Assembly: GCF_011761345.1 (NCBI RefSeq)
Contig: NZ_JAASRY010000002.1
Coordinates: 372,001 to 436,000 of the forward strand
Source of the DNA: Thalassobacillus devorans
GTDB lineage: Bacteria; Bacillota; Bacilli; Bacillales; Halobacillaceae
Direction of reading: 5' to 3'
Length of the DNA: 64,000 nucleotides
The notes below the pieces were generated by a model. It saw nothing but the letters and a program-made list of their open reading frames with translations. It was not told the DNA's origin and searched no databases. The position numbers were made by a program, and so were the translations under genes. Below, piece by piece: positions 1-9,220 of this stretch. Positions within the stretch are counted from its first letter, which is position 1; each line of letters opens with the position of its first letter.

Positions 1-1032
1 GCAGGGAATAACCTGCCGGATATCATGCAGCAGAACTTCGGTGAATATCTGAACCAATATGCTGACAAAGAATTGCTTGCTGATCTTACACCGTTTGTGG
101 AAGATGGAACGATTGATGTTGAAGGCGTAAGCGACACGGTAATGGAATCGGGTGTCAAAGATGGTAAGATCCTTGGTATTCCGACTGGAACCAATGCACT
201 AACTGCTTTCTATAACAAGGACATGCTTAGTGAAGCAGGGATTGAAGACCTTGACGGAGAGTGGACATGGGAAGATTATGAAGAAATTTCTACAAAGATT
301 CACGAAGCGACAGGTACTTTCGGTGCCCGCCTGATGGAGCCGAAGAACTTGTTTGAGTACTATTTAAGAGAGCAAGGCTACAAATTGTTCAACGAAGATG
401 GTACAGATTTAGGTTATGAAGATGATCAATTGCTAGTAGATTATTTTACCCGAAATAAAGAGCTGGTTGAAGCCGAGGTTGCTCCTGGATACGACACCAT
501 TCAAACAATCAAAGGTGTAGAAGATGAGCTAATCGTCCGAGGAGAAGCGGCTTTCGACTTCAGATGGTCCAACCAGGCTACAGCGCTTGACAGTGCTGCT
601 GGTGATAAGCAAATTGAAATGACTCTTCTGCCGGGTGAGAATAACGACACTGGCATGTACCTGAAACCTGCAATGCTATGGTCTGTCAGTGAAAATTCCG
701 AACATAAAGAAGAAGCAGCTCGATTCATCGATTTCTTTACAAACAACATTGAAGTGTACAAGATTGCCGGGTCTGACCGTGGTGTACCAATCAAAGAGGA
801 AATCCGGAATGAACTATCATCCGAGTTGAATGATACCGACAAAAAAGTCTATGAATATATCGAATTGGTGACAGAAAATAGCTCCCCAATCGATTCCAAC
901 TTCCCTCCTCAAGCAACAGAAGTACTTGCTGCGCTTGAAGAAGTAGACGAAATGGTCATTTACGGACAACTCACTCCTGAAGAAGGAGCAGAAATGTTCA
1001 GGGAAAAAGCCACCAGCATCCTAGGTCGATAA
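1..1032 (+). CDS. ABC transporter sugar-binding protein (5' partial)
   Basis: Family 1 extracellular solute-binding protein of a carbohydrate ABC importer; it captures an oligosaccharide outside the membrane and delivers it to the two permeases downstream. The frame is open from base 1, so the signal peptide, lipobox and first part of the N-terminal lobe lie upstream of the window; the ATG at 25 is internal. Visible features are the hinge segment GIPTGTNALTAFYNKDML and a typical alpha-helical C-terminal lobe ending ATSILGR. Neighbouring GH105, rhamnogalacturonan acetylesterase, KduD and KduI genes make a rhamnogalacturonan or pectin oligosaccharide the likely ligand, as for B. subtilis YesO; the ligand is inferred. 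A strong hairpin follows the stop codon, before the permease genes. Confidence 0.9.
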   Translation, partial: AGNNLPDIMQQNFGEYLNQYADKELLADLTPFVEDGTIDVEGVSDTVMESGVKDGKILGIPTGTNALTAFYNKDMLSEAGIEDLDGEWTWEDYEEISTKIHEATGTFGARLMEPKNLFEYYLREQGYKLFNEDGTDLGYEDDQLLVDYFTRNKELVEAEVAPGYDTIQTIKGVEDELIVRGEAAFDFRWSNQATALDSAAGDKQIEMTLLPGENNDTGMYLKPAMLWSVSENSEHKEEAARFIDFFTNNIEVYKIAGSDRGVPIKEEIRNELSSELNDTDKKVYEYIELVTENSSPIDSNFPPQATEVLAALEEVDEMVIYGQLTPEEGAEMFREKATSILGR

Positions 1033-1047
1033 AACAAAACTCCATCG

Positions 1048-1086
1048 AAAATGGTTCTGAACCTAGTTGCTCAGAACCATTTTCTT
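1048..1086 (+). terminator. Hairpin between binding-protein and permease genes
   Basis: A perfect 13-bp stem (1048-1060 with 1071-1083) with a 10-base loop and a T-rich 3' side. It lies between the binding-protein gene and the first permease, where such hairpins usually give partial termination and protect the upstream mRNA, so that binding protein is made in excess. Confidence 0.8.
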
Positions 1087-1142
1087 TTAAAAAGTGAGTT
1101 GGACTTCCAAAGACTTAAGGCAAAATAATTTTACAGAAAGAG

Positions 1143-2147
1143 ATGAGAGCTATGCTACCTGAAAAAGAAGTGAAACAAACTGTCCCACTGGAATCCTCAC
1201 AATCAAAGGATAAAGGTAAAAAGCCGGTCAGGATGTTTCAGCCTCAGAAAAAAAAGCCGAAAGTGAAGTCAGATAACCAGAATTTCACTGGCTACATGTT
1301 CATTTCTCCTTTTTTGATCGGCCTTTTCGCATTGACGTTATTCCCGATTTTGTATTCTCTCTATTTATCCTTCACCGATTATGATTTGATGGGAACTCCA
1401 AACTGGATAGGGATGGACAACTATGTACGAATGTTTACGAATGATCCTACTTTCTGGACCTCCATGAAAGTCACCTTTTTCTATGCAGGTGTCGCAGTGC
1501 CGTTCCGCTTAGTCTTTGCATTGCTGGTAGCCCTGGCACTGAATAAAATTGTGGAAATGGCTGGGTTGTACAGGACATTATTATACCTGCCGTCTGTAGT
1601 AGGCGGAAGTATTGCAATCGCCATCATGTGGAGACAGTTATTCGGTAACGAAGGTGCAATCAACTCAATTCTTGCTGGGTTAGGACTGCCCACACATCCA
1701 TGGCTTGGGGACCCGGATACAGCAATATGGACATTGATCATTCTTTACGGCTGGCAGTTCGGTTCGTCGATGCTGATTTTCCTGGCAGGATTGCGTAATA
1801 TTCCTAAAACGTATTACGAAGCATCAAGTGTGGATGGGGCAAGCCCTCTACGCCAGTTTTTCATTATCACTCTTCCACTGCTGACTCCTGTCATTTTGTT
1901 CAATACCATCATGCAGGTCATTCAAGGTTTTATGGCGTTCACACCAAGTTTCGTCGTAACGAATGGCGGACCAGTCAACAGCACTTTGTTGTACGTTCTA
2001 TATATGTACGAGCGTGCATTTGAATACTTTGATATGGGTTATGCTTCTGCGATGGCCTGGGTAATGCTGATCATTATCGCTATTTTCACCGCGCTCATAT
2101 TTAAAAGTTCAGAACACTGGGTCCACTACGAGGGAGACAGCAAATAG
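1143..2147 (+). CDS. Carbohydrate ABC permease (MalF/UgpA type)
   Basis: Inner-membrane subunit of a CUT1 carbohydrate importer. A basic cytoplasmic N-terminus of about 45 residues, rich in Lys and Gln, precedes a first membrane helix (around FISPFLIGLFALTLFPI) and five more. The EAA loop that docks the ATPase is visible as YEASSVDGASPLRQFF followed by LPLLTPV. At 334 codons the length suits the family. The start is uncertain: ATG 1143 and ATG 1152 share weak AG-rich upstream sequence. It pairs with the permease at 2163. No ATPase gene is present; in Bacillaceae such importers commonly share an MsmX-type ATPase encoded elsewhere. Confidence 0.9.
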   Translation: MRAMLPEKEVKQTVPLESSQSKDKGKKPVRMFQPQKKKPKVKSDNQNFTGYMFISPFLIGLFALTLFPILYSLYLSFTDYDLMGTPNWIGMDNYVRMFTNDPTFWTSMKVTFFYAGVAVPFRLVFALLVALALNKIVEMAGLYRTLLYLPSVVGGSIAIAIMWRQLFGNEGAINSILAGLGLPTHPWLGDPDTAIWTLIILYGWQFGSSMLIFLAGLRNIPKTYYEASSVDGASPLRQFFIITLPLLTPVILFNTIMQVIQGFMAFTPSFVVTNGGPVNSTLLYVLYMYERAFEYFDMGYASAMAWVMLIIIAIFTALIFKSSEHWVHYEGDSK

Positions 2148-2162
2148 AAAGGAGAGTTTCTC

Positions 2163-3002
2163 ATGAAGAACAAAGCACTGAAAAAAACGATCCAGCATGT
2201 TTTGATGATTACATTTGCCCTTATTATGATCTATCCACTCGTATGGATGGTCAGCAGTTCACTGAAGGAAAGTTCAAGTGTCTTCGTTGATGCTCACTCA
2301 CTTATCCCGAAAGAGTTCCATTTTGATAACTATGTGGCCGGATGGAAAGGATTCGGTGGCATTACGTTTGGTACGTTTTTCTGGAATTCAACCATCATCT
2401 CGGTACTGGCTACTGTCGGCAGTATTATTTCTTCCACGGTTATCGCCTACGGGTTCGCCAGAATTAAGTTTGCTGGTAAAAAAATCTGGTTCGTCAGCAT
2501 GATGCTGACAATGATGCTACCATTCGAAATGGTCATGATTCCGCAATATATTATGTTCAACACCTTTGGCTGGCTTGATACGTATCTACCGTTGATATTG
2601 CCGACATTTTTCGGGATTCCATTCTTCATATTCCTAATCATGCAGTTCATTAAAACCATCCCGAAGGAACTGGATGAAGCGGCCAAAATTGATGGATGTA
2701 ATAACTTCCAAATTTTTTACCGAATCATTGTACCGTTAGTAGTACCGGCTATGATGACTTCCGCGATCTTTTCGTTCTATTGGAGATGGGATGATTTTAT
2801 GGGACCGCTCATTTATCTATCGACCCCGGAAAAGTATCCTGTTTCGCTTGCACTAAAATTATTCTCTGATCCTAACTCTGTAACGAACTGGGGAGCGATG
2901 TTTGCGATGTCGACACTCAGTATTCTGCCGATATTCATCATCTTCTTCTTTTTCCAGCGTTACATTGTAGACGGGATCAGCTCGAGTGGTTTGAAAGGCT
3001 AA
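2163..3002 (+). CDS. Carbohydrate ABC permease (MalG/UgpE type)
   Basis: Second permease subunit of the CUT1 importer, 279 aa with six predicted membrane helices starting at about residue 12. The EAA motif reads DEAAKIDGCNNFQIFYRI followed by VPLVVPA. AAAGGAG lies just upstream of the ATG, and only 15 bases separate it from the first permease gene, so the two are co-transcribed and probably translated together. It should form the heterodimeric channel with the 1143 product. Confidence 0.9.
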   Translation: MKNKALKKTIQHVLMITFALIMIYPLVWMVSSSLKESSSVFVDAHSLIPKEFHFDNYVAGWKGFGGITFGTFFWNSTIISVLATVGSIISSTVIAYGFARIKFAGKKIWFVSMMLTMMLPFEMVMIPQYIMFNTFGWLDTYLPLILPTFFGIPFFIFLIMQFIKTIPKELDEAAKIDGCNNFQIFYRIIVPLVVPAMMTSAIFSFYWRWDDFMGPLIYLSTPEKYPVSLALKLFSDPNSVTNWGAMFAMSTLSILPIFIIFFFFQRYIVDGISSSGLKG

Positions 3003-3028
3003 ATTTTTTATAGAGAAGGGGAATTGGT

Positions 3029-4150
3029 ATGGTTTCTACTAATAAAGAATTAACAGAACAATTGACTACTCCTTTGGAATGGGGAAAAGCTGCCTGTGAT
3101 TCGCTGATGGCTGCTTATGATGCTTCGGAGCTTCCACCGGATGGCAGATGGCATTATCACCAGGGGGTATTCCTCGAAAGTATGCGCCAGCTGAAAGAGG
3201 TGATCGGCGGCAATGAAGAGTACGAGCAGTATATCAAAGCTTATGTAGATCATAACATCGATGAAAATGGCAATTTCTTATGGAACCGAAAGGAACTGGA
3301 TGCTATCCAGGCAGGCCTCCTATTATTCGAGCTTGATCGTACAACGGATGACAAACGTTATAAAATTGCTGCCACGAAACTGAAGAACATGTTTCCTACC
3401 TTGAACAGAACTTCTGATGGAGGGTTCTGGCATAAGGATCGCTATCCCTATCAAATGTGGCTTGACGGCTTATACATGGGTGGAGTATTCGCCATGAATT
3501 ATGCGAAAGCCTACGATGAAAGTGAATTGCTAGATATGGTTCTGGAGCAGGAACGTCTAATGAGGAAACATACACTTGATAAAAATACCGGCCTATATCA
3601 CCATGCCTGGGATGAGAGTAAAAAGCAGCCATGGGCAGATCCGGAAACAGGCAAGTCTCCAGAATTCTGGGGTAGAGCGATCGGCTGGTATGGCATTACT
3701 TATAATGAAATTCTGGATTTCCTTCCTGACGGTCATAGTTTGGAAGAAGAACTTGCAGGAGCACTCCGTGACCTGGCTGCCAGCCTTGTGAAGTACCAGG
3801 ATTCTGAAACAGGTTTATGGTATCAGGTTGTTGACCGACTCGATGAAAAGGATAACTGGATTGAAACTTCCTGTTCCGCTTTGTTCATTTACACGATCGC
3901 CCGGGGAATTCGCGGTGGATATGTAGATGAAAGCTATAAGGAACATGCCATTAAAGGGTACCGCGGATTGCTTGAGCGGATGGAATTTGATGAAAATGGC
4001 TTGTTCACCATGCCGGAAATATGTATTGGGACAGGTGTAGGCGATTATGAACACTATATTAATCGTCCGAAAACTGCAAACGACCTTCATGGTGTCGGGT
4101 CTTTTGTATTGGCAAGCATCGAAATGCAGCATTTATTACCTGAGCTTTAA
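3029..4150 (+). CDS. GH105 unsaturated rhamnogalacturonyl hydrolase
   Basis: Glycoside hydrolase family 105 protein, 373 aa, predicted cytoplasmic because no signal peptide is visible. The family uses a catalytic Asp to hydrate the 4,5-double bond left by pectate or rhamnogalacturonan lyases and so release the unsaturated uronic acid. The signature YPYQMWLDGLYMGG (around residues 143-156) contains the catalytic Asp, and WGRAIGWYG and the (alpha/alpha)6-barrel repeat pattern fit YteR/YesR. It follows the importer by 26 bases with the site GAAGGGGAAT, so imported oligosaccharides are cut right after uptake. The released sugar would feed the KduI-KduD route encoded at 9.2-10.8 kb. Confidence 0.9.
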   Translation: MVSTNKELTEQLTTPLEWGKAACDSLMAAYDASELPPDGRWHYHQGVFLESMRQLKEVIGGNEEYEQYIKAYVDHNIDENGNFLWNRKELDAIQAGLLLFELDRTTDDKRYKIAATKLKNMFPTLNRTSDGGFWHKDRYPYQMWLDGLYMGGVFAMNYAKAYDESELLDMVLEQERLMRKHTLDKNTGLYHHAWDESKKQPWADPETGKSPEFWGRAIGWYGITYNEILDFLPDGHSLEEELAGALRDLAASLVKYQDSETGLWYQVVDRLDEKDNWIETSCSALFIYTIARGIRGGYVDESYKEHAIKGYRGLLERMEFDENGLFTMPEICIGTGVGDYEHYINRPKTANDLHGVGSFVLASIEMQHLLPEL

Positions 4151-4203
4151 GAGGAAGGCGAGTCGACTGGTTGACTTAGATAAAAAAATATATTGGAGAT
4201 GTC

Positions 4204-5499
4204 ATGATGAGAAAATTTGCGGTATGTGGTGTCAGTAAGCGTGCGATTGATATGTTTATTCAGCCGATGATAACGACTTTCTCATCGACGAGCAAACTCG
4301 TCGGCTTATTAGACACAGACCCTAAACGATTCGTTGTATGCAAATCAAAGTTTCCCGAAACGGAAAACGTTCCTGAGTATGGGGAACGGGATTTTGAAAA
4401 AATGATTGTGGAAAACAAACCGGATGTCATCATTGTTGCCAGCCGGGATGATACTCATATCGAATATATATTGAAAGCATTGGAATACGATTTAGATGTC
4501 ATTTCAGAAAAACCAATGACTACAACTGCTGCAGACAGCAGGCGGGTAATGGAAGCGGAAGTCAAAAGCAAGGGTAAGGTCACTGTTACTTTCAACTATC
4601 GATACAGTCCGCATCATATGCGTATTAAAGAGCTGATCAACGAAGGGAAAGTAGGAAGAGTTACTTCTGTAGACCTGAATTGGTATATCGATACGTACCA
4701 TGGTTCGAGTTATTTTCAGCGATGGAATCGAAAAAGGGAATTTTCCGGAGGACTTTCCATTCATAAAAGCTCCCACCATTTTGATCTGGTTAATTGGTGG
4801 CTGGATCAAAAACCAGAGGAAGTATTTGCTTTTGGAGCACTAAATTATTATGGTCCGGAGAGTGAGCACAACCCTTTACGTGAGGATGGACGACATTGCA
4901 AGACATGCGATGTCAAACATGACTGTTCCTACTATACACGCTGGAATTCCCGGAGCAATAGTGCCATTGTCAGAGATGACCATATTGATTCCGATGAAGC
5001 CAGAAAAGATGGATACACCAACTATCGTCCAGACCAATGTGTCTTTGATTCCGACATTGAAATCGAAGATACCTATACGGCGACCGTGAAATATGATAAA
5101 GGGGCATTGCTCAGCTATTCCATTAATTTTTCCTTACCGTATGAAGGATATCGTCTGGCGATCAATGGCACGAAAGGACGAATTGAAACAACGGAATTTC
5201 ATGCACCATCCCGGGTTCCTTTCACTGTTCCTGAACAAACGATTGAATATTTTCCGCTGTTCGGATCCAAAGAAACGATTCATGTAGTTCAGCAGGAAGG
5301 TGGACACGGTGGTGGTGATCCTGTCATCCAGGAGGATCTGTTCATGGGGGAAGACCCACGGCGGAAATATAAGGTGCTGTCTGGAAGTGAGGATGGGGCT
5401 TATGCTGTCACAACTGGTGAAGCGGTTTGGAAATCAGCCAAAGAAAATCGTTCCGTAAGAATCGAAGATTTAATTAACCAGCACACGGCCAGCAACTGA
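4204..5499 (+). CDS. Gfo/Idh/MocA-family oxidoreductase
   Basis: NAD(P)-dependent sugar oxidoreductase family, 431 aa. An N-terminal Rossmann domain carries the EKP signature (VISEKPMTT, about residues 99-107), followed by a Gfo/Idh C-terminal domain with the substrate-side motif SIHKSSHHFDL. An insertion around residues 228-245 has four closely spaced cysteines (HCKTCDVKHDC and nearby), which may bind a metal and is not general in the family. A related gene (yteT) neighbours yteR in B. subtilis, so a role on a pectin-derived sugar is likely but the substrate is unknown. ATG 4204 and ATG 4207 both follow TTGGAG; the first is used here. Confidence 0.8.
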   Translation: MMRKFAVCGVSKRAIDMFIQPMITTFSSTSKLVGLLDTDPKRFVVCKSKFPETENVPEYGERDFEKMIVENKPDVIIVASRDDTHIEYILKALEYDLDVISEKPMTTTAADSRRVMEAEVKSKGKVTVTFNYRYSPHHMRIKELINEGKVGRVTSVDLNWYIDTYHGSSYFQRWNRKREFSGGLSIHKSSHHFDLVNWWLDQKPEEVFAFGALNYYGPESEHNPLREDGRHCKTCDVKHDCSYYTRWNSRSNSAIVRDDHIDSDEARKDGYTNYRPDQCVFDSDIEIEDTYTATVKYDKGALLSYSINFSLPYEGYRLAINGTKGRIETTEFHAPSRVPFTVPEQTIEYFPLFGSKETIHVVQQEGGHGGGDPVIQEDLFMGEDPRRKYKVLSGSEDGAYAVTTGEAVWKSAKENRSVRIEDLINQHTASN

Positions 5500-5578
5500 A
5501 CAAGCAGGTAAAGAACATGAGGAAACGGGCCGTTTTCGAAAACAGATGGAATGGGGCCTGGCATAGGAGGTTTTCAAC

Positions 5579-6214
5579 ATGGATATGGGACGTTTATTGA
5601 ATGGTGTATTGGTATTCTGCAAATGGATCACACATTTCGCCGTCCTTAATTTATTATGGATCGGGTGTACGTTTCTTGGAGGTATCATCTTCGGTATAGC
5701 ACCAAGCACAGCAGCGATGTATGCCGTCAGCAGAAAAGCTTCACTGAGAGGAGAAGACATACCAGTCGTAAAAACTTTTTGGAGAACCTATCGCAAAGAG
5801 TTCCTTCGCTCAAACGCTCTGGCATTCACTTTGATTGTCATCGGCTTGGTATGGTACTTTGACTTACATTTTTTCCGGCAGTTCGAAGGCGGTATATATA
5901 CGGTGCTGACCTATCTGATGATGCTGTTCGGCCTGACATACATCATCCTGTTGATGTATATCCTCCCTGTGTTCGTTCATTATGATTTGAAGCTGTTCCA
6001 ATATATCAAGCAGGCATTATTGATTGCATTCTTACATCCTGCTAATCTTATAGTAATGCTGATCGGGAGTCTATCAACCTATTATTTCTTCATTTCGTTT
6101 CCTGGTTTTATTCCCATTTTCGGCTTTACAATTTTTGCACACTTGAATATGTGGCTGGCATTCAAATGCTTTGAAAATGTTGAAAATGTAAAACTCGAAA
6201 CCAGTACGGCTTAA
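5579..6214 (+). CDS. DUF624 membrane protein (YesL/YteU-like)
   Basis: Polytopic membrane protein of 211 aa with about five hydrophobic segments. The N-terminal pattern CKWITHFAVLNLLWIGCT followed by GIAPSTAAMYAVSRK is typical of DUF624. Members (YesL, YteU) sit in rhamnogalacturonan operons and beside CUT1 importers; their molecular role is not established. The start follows CATAGGAGG by seven bases. It closes the importer/hydrolase operon. Confidence 0.85.
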   Translation: MDMGRLLNGVLVFCKWITHFAVLNLLWIGCTFLGGIIFGIAPSTAAMYAVSRKASLRGEDIPVVKTFWRTYRKEFLRSNALAFTLIVIGLVWYFDLHFFRQFEGGIYTVLTYLMMLFGLTYIILLMYILPVFVHYDLKLFQYIKQALLIAFLHPANLIVMLIGSLSTYYFFISFPGFIPIFGFTIFAHLNMWLAFKCFENVENVKLETSTA

Positions 6215-6230
6215 AAAATTCAGGAACGAT

Positions 6231-6265
6231 ATGGTCCGTGGGAGGGAAACTTCTTCATGGACCAT
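6231..6265 (+). terminator. Weak hairpin after the DUF624 gene
   Basis: Ten-base arms 6231-6240 and 6256-6265 pair with one G-T wobble around a 15-base loop. There is no clear T-run, so it is a weak terminator or an RNA-stability structure before the AEC transporter gene. Confidence 0.4.
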
Positions 6266-6329
6266 AATTTGTTTAGATAAAACATGAAGAACCAGTTTTA
6301 CGGGGCGCTGCTACGAGGTGGTTATTAAT

Positions 6330-7250
6330 ATGGAAATTCTATTTATTTTTGTGAATATAATCATTCCAGTTTTCATTTTAATAGGGATCGGGGCGTGGAT
6401 GCATAAAGCCTTTTCTCTGGATTTATACACGCTTGCTAAGCTTAATATTTATTTTCTGAGTCCTGGGTTCGTACTGGTTAATTTATATGAATCTGCGTTT
6501 TCATTTGATGTACTCTGGAATGTCTTTTTATTCTTCATTCTTTTTATCAGTGTCTTATATGCAGTAGTTCAGTTAGTAGCCAAAGTAGGGAGATACAGTA
6601 AAAGTGTCAGAGGGGTATTTACCAATAGTGTTTTATTATACAACTCTGGAAATTATGGCATCCCGGTAAATGATCTGGCCTTCAAACAGGATTCGTTCGC
6701 AGCTACCGTCCAGGTAATTGTCATGACATTTCAGAATGTGCTTTCCTATACATTCGGAATTTTTTCATTACGGGCAGTTGACGAAGGGAAGTTGCGAGCC
6801 TTGGTCGGGCTGCTGCGGATGCCCGCCATTTATGCGATGGCGATAGGAATCACCCTTAATGTCTTCCAAATAACTTTGCCTGATTTCTTATTGAAACCCG
6901 GGGAGTACATAGCCAATGCGATGGTAGGGGTCGCTTTGCTCACCCTCGGTGCCCAGGTGGCCCAGTTGACCTTTAATGCAAAACTGTTCATTGTTTACCT
7001 CAGCTTATTCATCCGACTTGCCCTGGGACCGGTGATTGCCTATTTCCTTATCGTTATGCTTCAGTATGACGGGATTCTGGCCCAAGCATTGCTGATCTCT
7101 TCTGCGATGCCAAGCTCGGTCAGCAGTGCCATCATCTCGCAGGAATATAATAATGAGCCGGAACTGGCGGCACAAATTGTACTGACTTCCACTATTTTCA
7201 GTATGGCTACCGTCACCTTGACCATCTATTTTTCACAATTACTATTTTAA
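6330..7250 (+). CDS. AEC-family transporter
   Basis: Auxin-efflux-carrier (AEC) family membrane protein, 306 aa with about ten membrane helices. The segment NSVLLYNSGNYGIPV is the typical first inverted-repeat motif, and SSAMPSSVSSAIISQEYN is the matching motif in the second half. Family members move small carboxylates such as malate and malonate; the substrate here is unknown but the setting suggests a product of uronate breakdown. The start was set at ATG 6330 because GAGGTGG (6314-6320) is nine bases upstream; the longer frame from GTG 6318 would overlap that site. Confidence 0.8.
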   Translation: MEILFIFVNIIIPVFILIGIGAWMHKAFSLDLYTLAKLNIYFLSPGFVLVNLYESAFSFDVLWNVFLFFILFISVLYAVVQLVAKVGRYSKSVRGVFTNSVLLYNSGNYGIPVNDLAFKQDSFAATVQVIVMTFQNVLSYTFGIFSLRAVDEGKLRALVGLLRMPAIYAMAIGITLNVFQITLPDFLLKPGEYIANAMVGVALLTLGAQVAQLTFNAKLFIVYLSLFIRLALGPVIAYFLIVMLQYDGILAQALLISSAMPSSVSSAIISQEYNNEPELAAQIVLTSTIFSMATVTLTIYFSQLLF

Positions 7251-7256
7251 TAAAAA

Positions 7257-7295
7257 AACAGCCTGACGGAGAGCGTTTACGTCCGGCTGGCTGTT
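7257..7295 (-). terminator. Terminator of the acetylesterase gene
   Basis: Read on the minus strand, the arms AACAGCC and GGCTGTT, with partial pairing inside, are followed by a run of seven T. It ends the leftward acetylesterase transcript. On the plus strand there is no T-run. Confidence 0.7.
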
Positions 7296-7313
7296 ATGGA
7301 TAAATGGTAAACG

Positions 7314-7994
7314 TTACTTTTTTAAGTAGGCAGCTAGAGGAAGGTGGCTATTTCTAATAGAATAAGCTATCAATTCAGCTACTAATTGTGCACCTTGTCC
7401 ATTAAAGTGAGTATCGTCCTGTACACCGTCAGGAAAATTAGTTGTTACTCCAGGTGCAAGCCACATGAATAGTTTTTTAGAGTCTTCCTGGCCAAGCCTC
7501 TCCATCATCTTGCTGCTTAGTAGTGTCAAATCTATCAATGGGACGTTCTGACTATTGGCAAGTTGCTTCATTGCCAAAGGAAAATCTCCATGAGTTTCGC
7601 AGAGTGTGCCATCATCGTTGAACTTCCTACGCTGAACAGGAGTGATCAGCACAGGAGTTCCGCGACTGTTTCTTGCCACTTCTATATACTTGAGTAAATA
7701 CTCCTGATAGCTGGTAAAAGGGCAGGTTCGTCTTGCTTCATCAGGTTTCTGGTCGTTATGACCGAACTGGATGAACAAGTAATCCCCTGCTCCCATCCTA
7801 TCCTGGATGATAGCAAGCCTTCCTTCATCGAGGAAACTTTTCGAGCTCCTCCCATTCACAGCATGGTTTTCTATGACAACAGTGTCATTAAAGAAATGAG
7901 ACAGCATCTGCCCCCATCCGGCTTGTGGGGCGCGCGACGCTTCATAGTCAGCCATCGTGGAGTCGCCGGCTAAAAATACATTTATTTTTTTCAT
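7314..7994 (-). CDS. Rhamnogalacturonan acetylesterase (SGNH, CE12-like)
   Basis: SGNH/GDSL hydrolase, 226 aa, without a signal peptide and so cytoplasmic. Block I is FLAGDSTM (nucleophile Ser), block III is FGHNDQKP, and the C-terminal catalytic pair is in DDTHFNGQG. This arrangement matches CE12 rhamnogalacturonan acetylesterases (RhgT/YesT), which remove acetyl groups from galacturonic acid in rhamnogalacturonan. ATG 7994 is chosen because AAAGGGG lies seven bases upstream; the longest frame begins at a TTG two codons earlier. Its start lies 19 bases from the lacI stop, so it is probably co-transcribed with that regulator. Confidence 0.85.
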   Translation of the reverse strand: MKKINVFLAGDSTMADYEASRAPQAGWGQMLSHFFNDTVVIENHAVNGRSSKSFLDEGRLAIIQDRMGAGDYLFIQFGHNDQKPDEARRTCPFTSYQEYLLKYIEVARNSRGTPVLITPVQRRKFNDDGTLCETHGDFPLAMKQLANSQNVPLIDLTLLSSKMMERLGQEDSKKLFMWLAPGVTTNFPDGVQDDTHFNGQGAQLVAELIAYSIRNSHLPLAAYLKK

Positions 7995-8013
7995 AACCAA
8001 ACCCCTTTTCCAA

Positions 8014-8991
8014 TTATAACGGTCTGCTTGATTCCGATATGCGCAGCTCTGGTTCTAAGAAAATCGCATGTTCAACTTCTTTCTCATCAATGACGTCCAT
8101 CAATATTTCGCTCAGTTTTTCCGTGATTTTTTCCAGTGGCACACCGACGGTAGTAAGCGCTACTTCGAAATTTTCTGATTGAGGTATGTTGTCATAGCTG
8201 ATGACTGAGAAATCATCTGGAACGGACAAGCCTGCTTCATGGATAGACCGGATGATACCTCTGGTGAGGTCATGGGTACCGCTGATGATTGCTGTCGGCC
8301 TTGTTTCTTGAGCTAACAGTTTCTTAGCTGCTTCGAAACCATCATATTGTTCTAAATCTGAAACTTCGATGACTTGCATGGGGATATTCTCTAACCCAAG
8401 TTCTTCAATCGCCTGTTTAAATCCGGCCACCTTTTCTTCCTGGAGCCGATCTTTTTGAGTCAAATCGCCAATGTAGCATATTTTCTGGTGACCGATGGAT
8501 GCCAAATATTCCACGGCAGACTTGATCGCCTGTCTTCTATTCGCGTCCACCGTGGGGGTGGTGATTGCACCATTTGCGAGCCCGTAGGTGACAACCGGTA
8601 CCGATGACTGCACTGTATTCTGGTCATGGCCATCATCAAAAGCAAGAATGGCATCGACCTGATAGCGGTTGAATATGTTAATAGCAAATTCCATCTCGTT
8701 GATGGATATCAACGTAGTATAAGATAATTTTTCCAGTTGTTTGTTCAGGCTGGTGATCATTGCCGAATGAGCCGCCCGTTCGATGGTCGGCCACACAACC
8801 CCAATGGTATAAGATCTCTTTGAAACGAGACTACGTGCTGCTGCGTTTGGCTGATATCCCAATTGATGAGCAATAGCAAGAATCCGCTCCTTGGTCGGTT
8901 GTTTGACAAGCGGGCTGTCACGCAGGGCCTTGGAAACGGTGGAGTAGCTAACGCCAGCGGCTTTAGCGACATCTTTTATAGTAACTCCCAT
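8014..8991 (-). CDS. LacI-family repressor of pectin/uronate genes
   Basis: LacI/GalR regulator of 325 aa. The N-terminal helix-turn-helix and hinge are clear (TIKDVAKAAGVSYSTVSKAL, then YQPNAAARSL), followed by a periplasmic-binding-type sensor domain with SGTHDLTRGI and VISYDN. A perfect GGAGGT site precedes the start. It is divergent from kduD, and the intergenic region contains LacI-type palindromes (9100-9119 and 9048-9065), so it probably represses kduD-kduI and itself until a uronate intermediate binds. B. subtilis KdgR is a comparable LacI regulator, but orthology is not shown here. A diverged copy of its 3' end lies at 14686-14883. Confidence 0.88.
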   Translation of the reverse strand: MGVTIKDVAKAAGVSYSTVSKALRDSPLVKQPTKERILAIAHQLGYQPNAAARSLVSKRSYTIGVVWPTIERAAHSAMITSLNKQLEKLSYTTLISINEMEFAINIFNRYQVDAILAFDDGHDQNTVQSSVPVVTYGLANGAITTPTVDANRRQAIKSAVEYLASIGHQKICYIGDLTQKDRLQEEKVAGFKQAIEELGLENIPMQVIEVSDLEQYDGFEAAKKLLAQETRPTAIISGTHDLTRGIIRSIHEAGLSVPDDFSVISYDNIPQSENFEVALTTVGVPLEKITEKLSEILMDVIDEKEVEHAIFLEPELRISESSRPL

Positions 8992-9047
8992 AATTTTACC
9001 TCCAAATCATGAAGTATCGTAGGTGAAGTCTATAATAAATCGTTAAA

Positions 9048-9065
9048 AATAACAACGTTTTCATT
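9048..9065. promoter_or_regulatory. Imperfect LacI-type operator
   Basis: AATAACAACGTTTTCATT shares its left half and central ACGT with the perfect palindrome 52 bases downstream, with mismatches in the right half. It lies between the divergent lacI and kduD genes, where it could support autoregulation or looping. Confidence 0.55.
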
Positions 9066-9071
9066 ATTTCA

Positions 9072-9100
9072 TTGACAAGCTATACCCTACACTTTATAAT
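9072..9100 (+). promoter_or_regulatory. SigA promoter of kduD-kduI
   Basis: TTGACA (9072-9077) and TATAAT (9095-9100) with a 17-base spacer form a consensus sigA promoter. The palindromic operator starts at the last base of the -10 box. Confidence 0.85.
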
Positions 9101-9119
9101 AATAACAACGTTGTTATTA
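9100..9119. promoter_or_regulatory. LacI-type operator over the kduD start point
   Basis: A perfect 20-bp palindrome, arms AATAACAACG and CGTTGTTATT, directly after the -10 box. A repressor bound here would block transcription initiation. The AACG-CGTT core is typical of LacI-family operators, and the divergent LacI gene is the obvious partner. Confidence 0.75.
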
Positions 9120-9220
9120 ACAAGCAATTACTTTTTTGAAAAACCAATCACAGCCGGGAAAAGTCTTGATGAAATCTATTAATCTTGAAAACTTTTGAAT
9201 ATTAAAGGAGGTTTTAACAT

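Noticed and set aside
501-842. 113-codon minus-strand ORF inside the ABC binding-protein gene
   Set aside because: Antisense shadow of a clear coding frame; no ribosome site and no family likeness. The same applies to most short antisense frames in the window.
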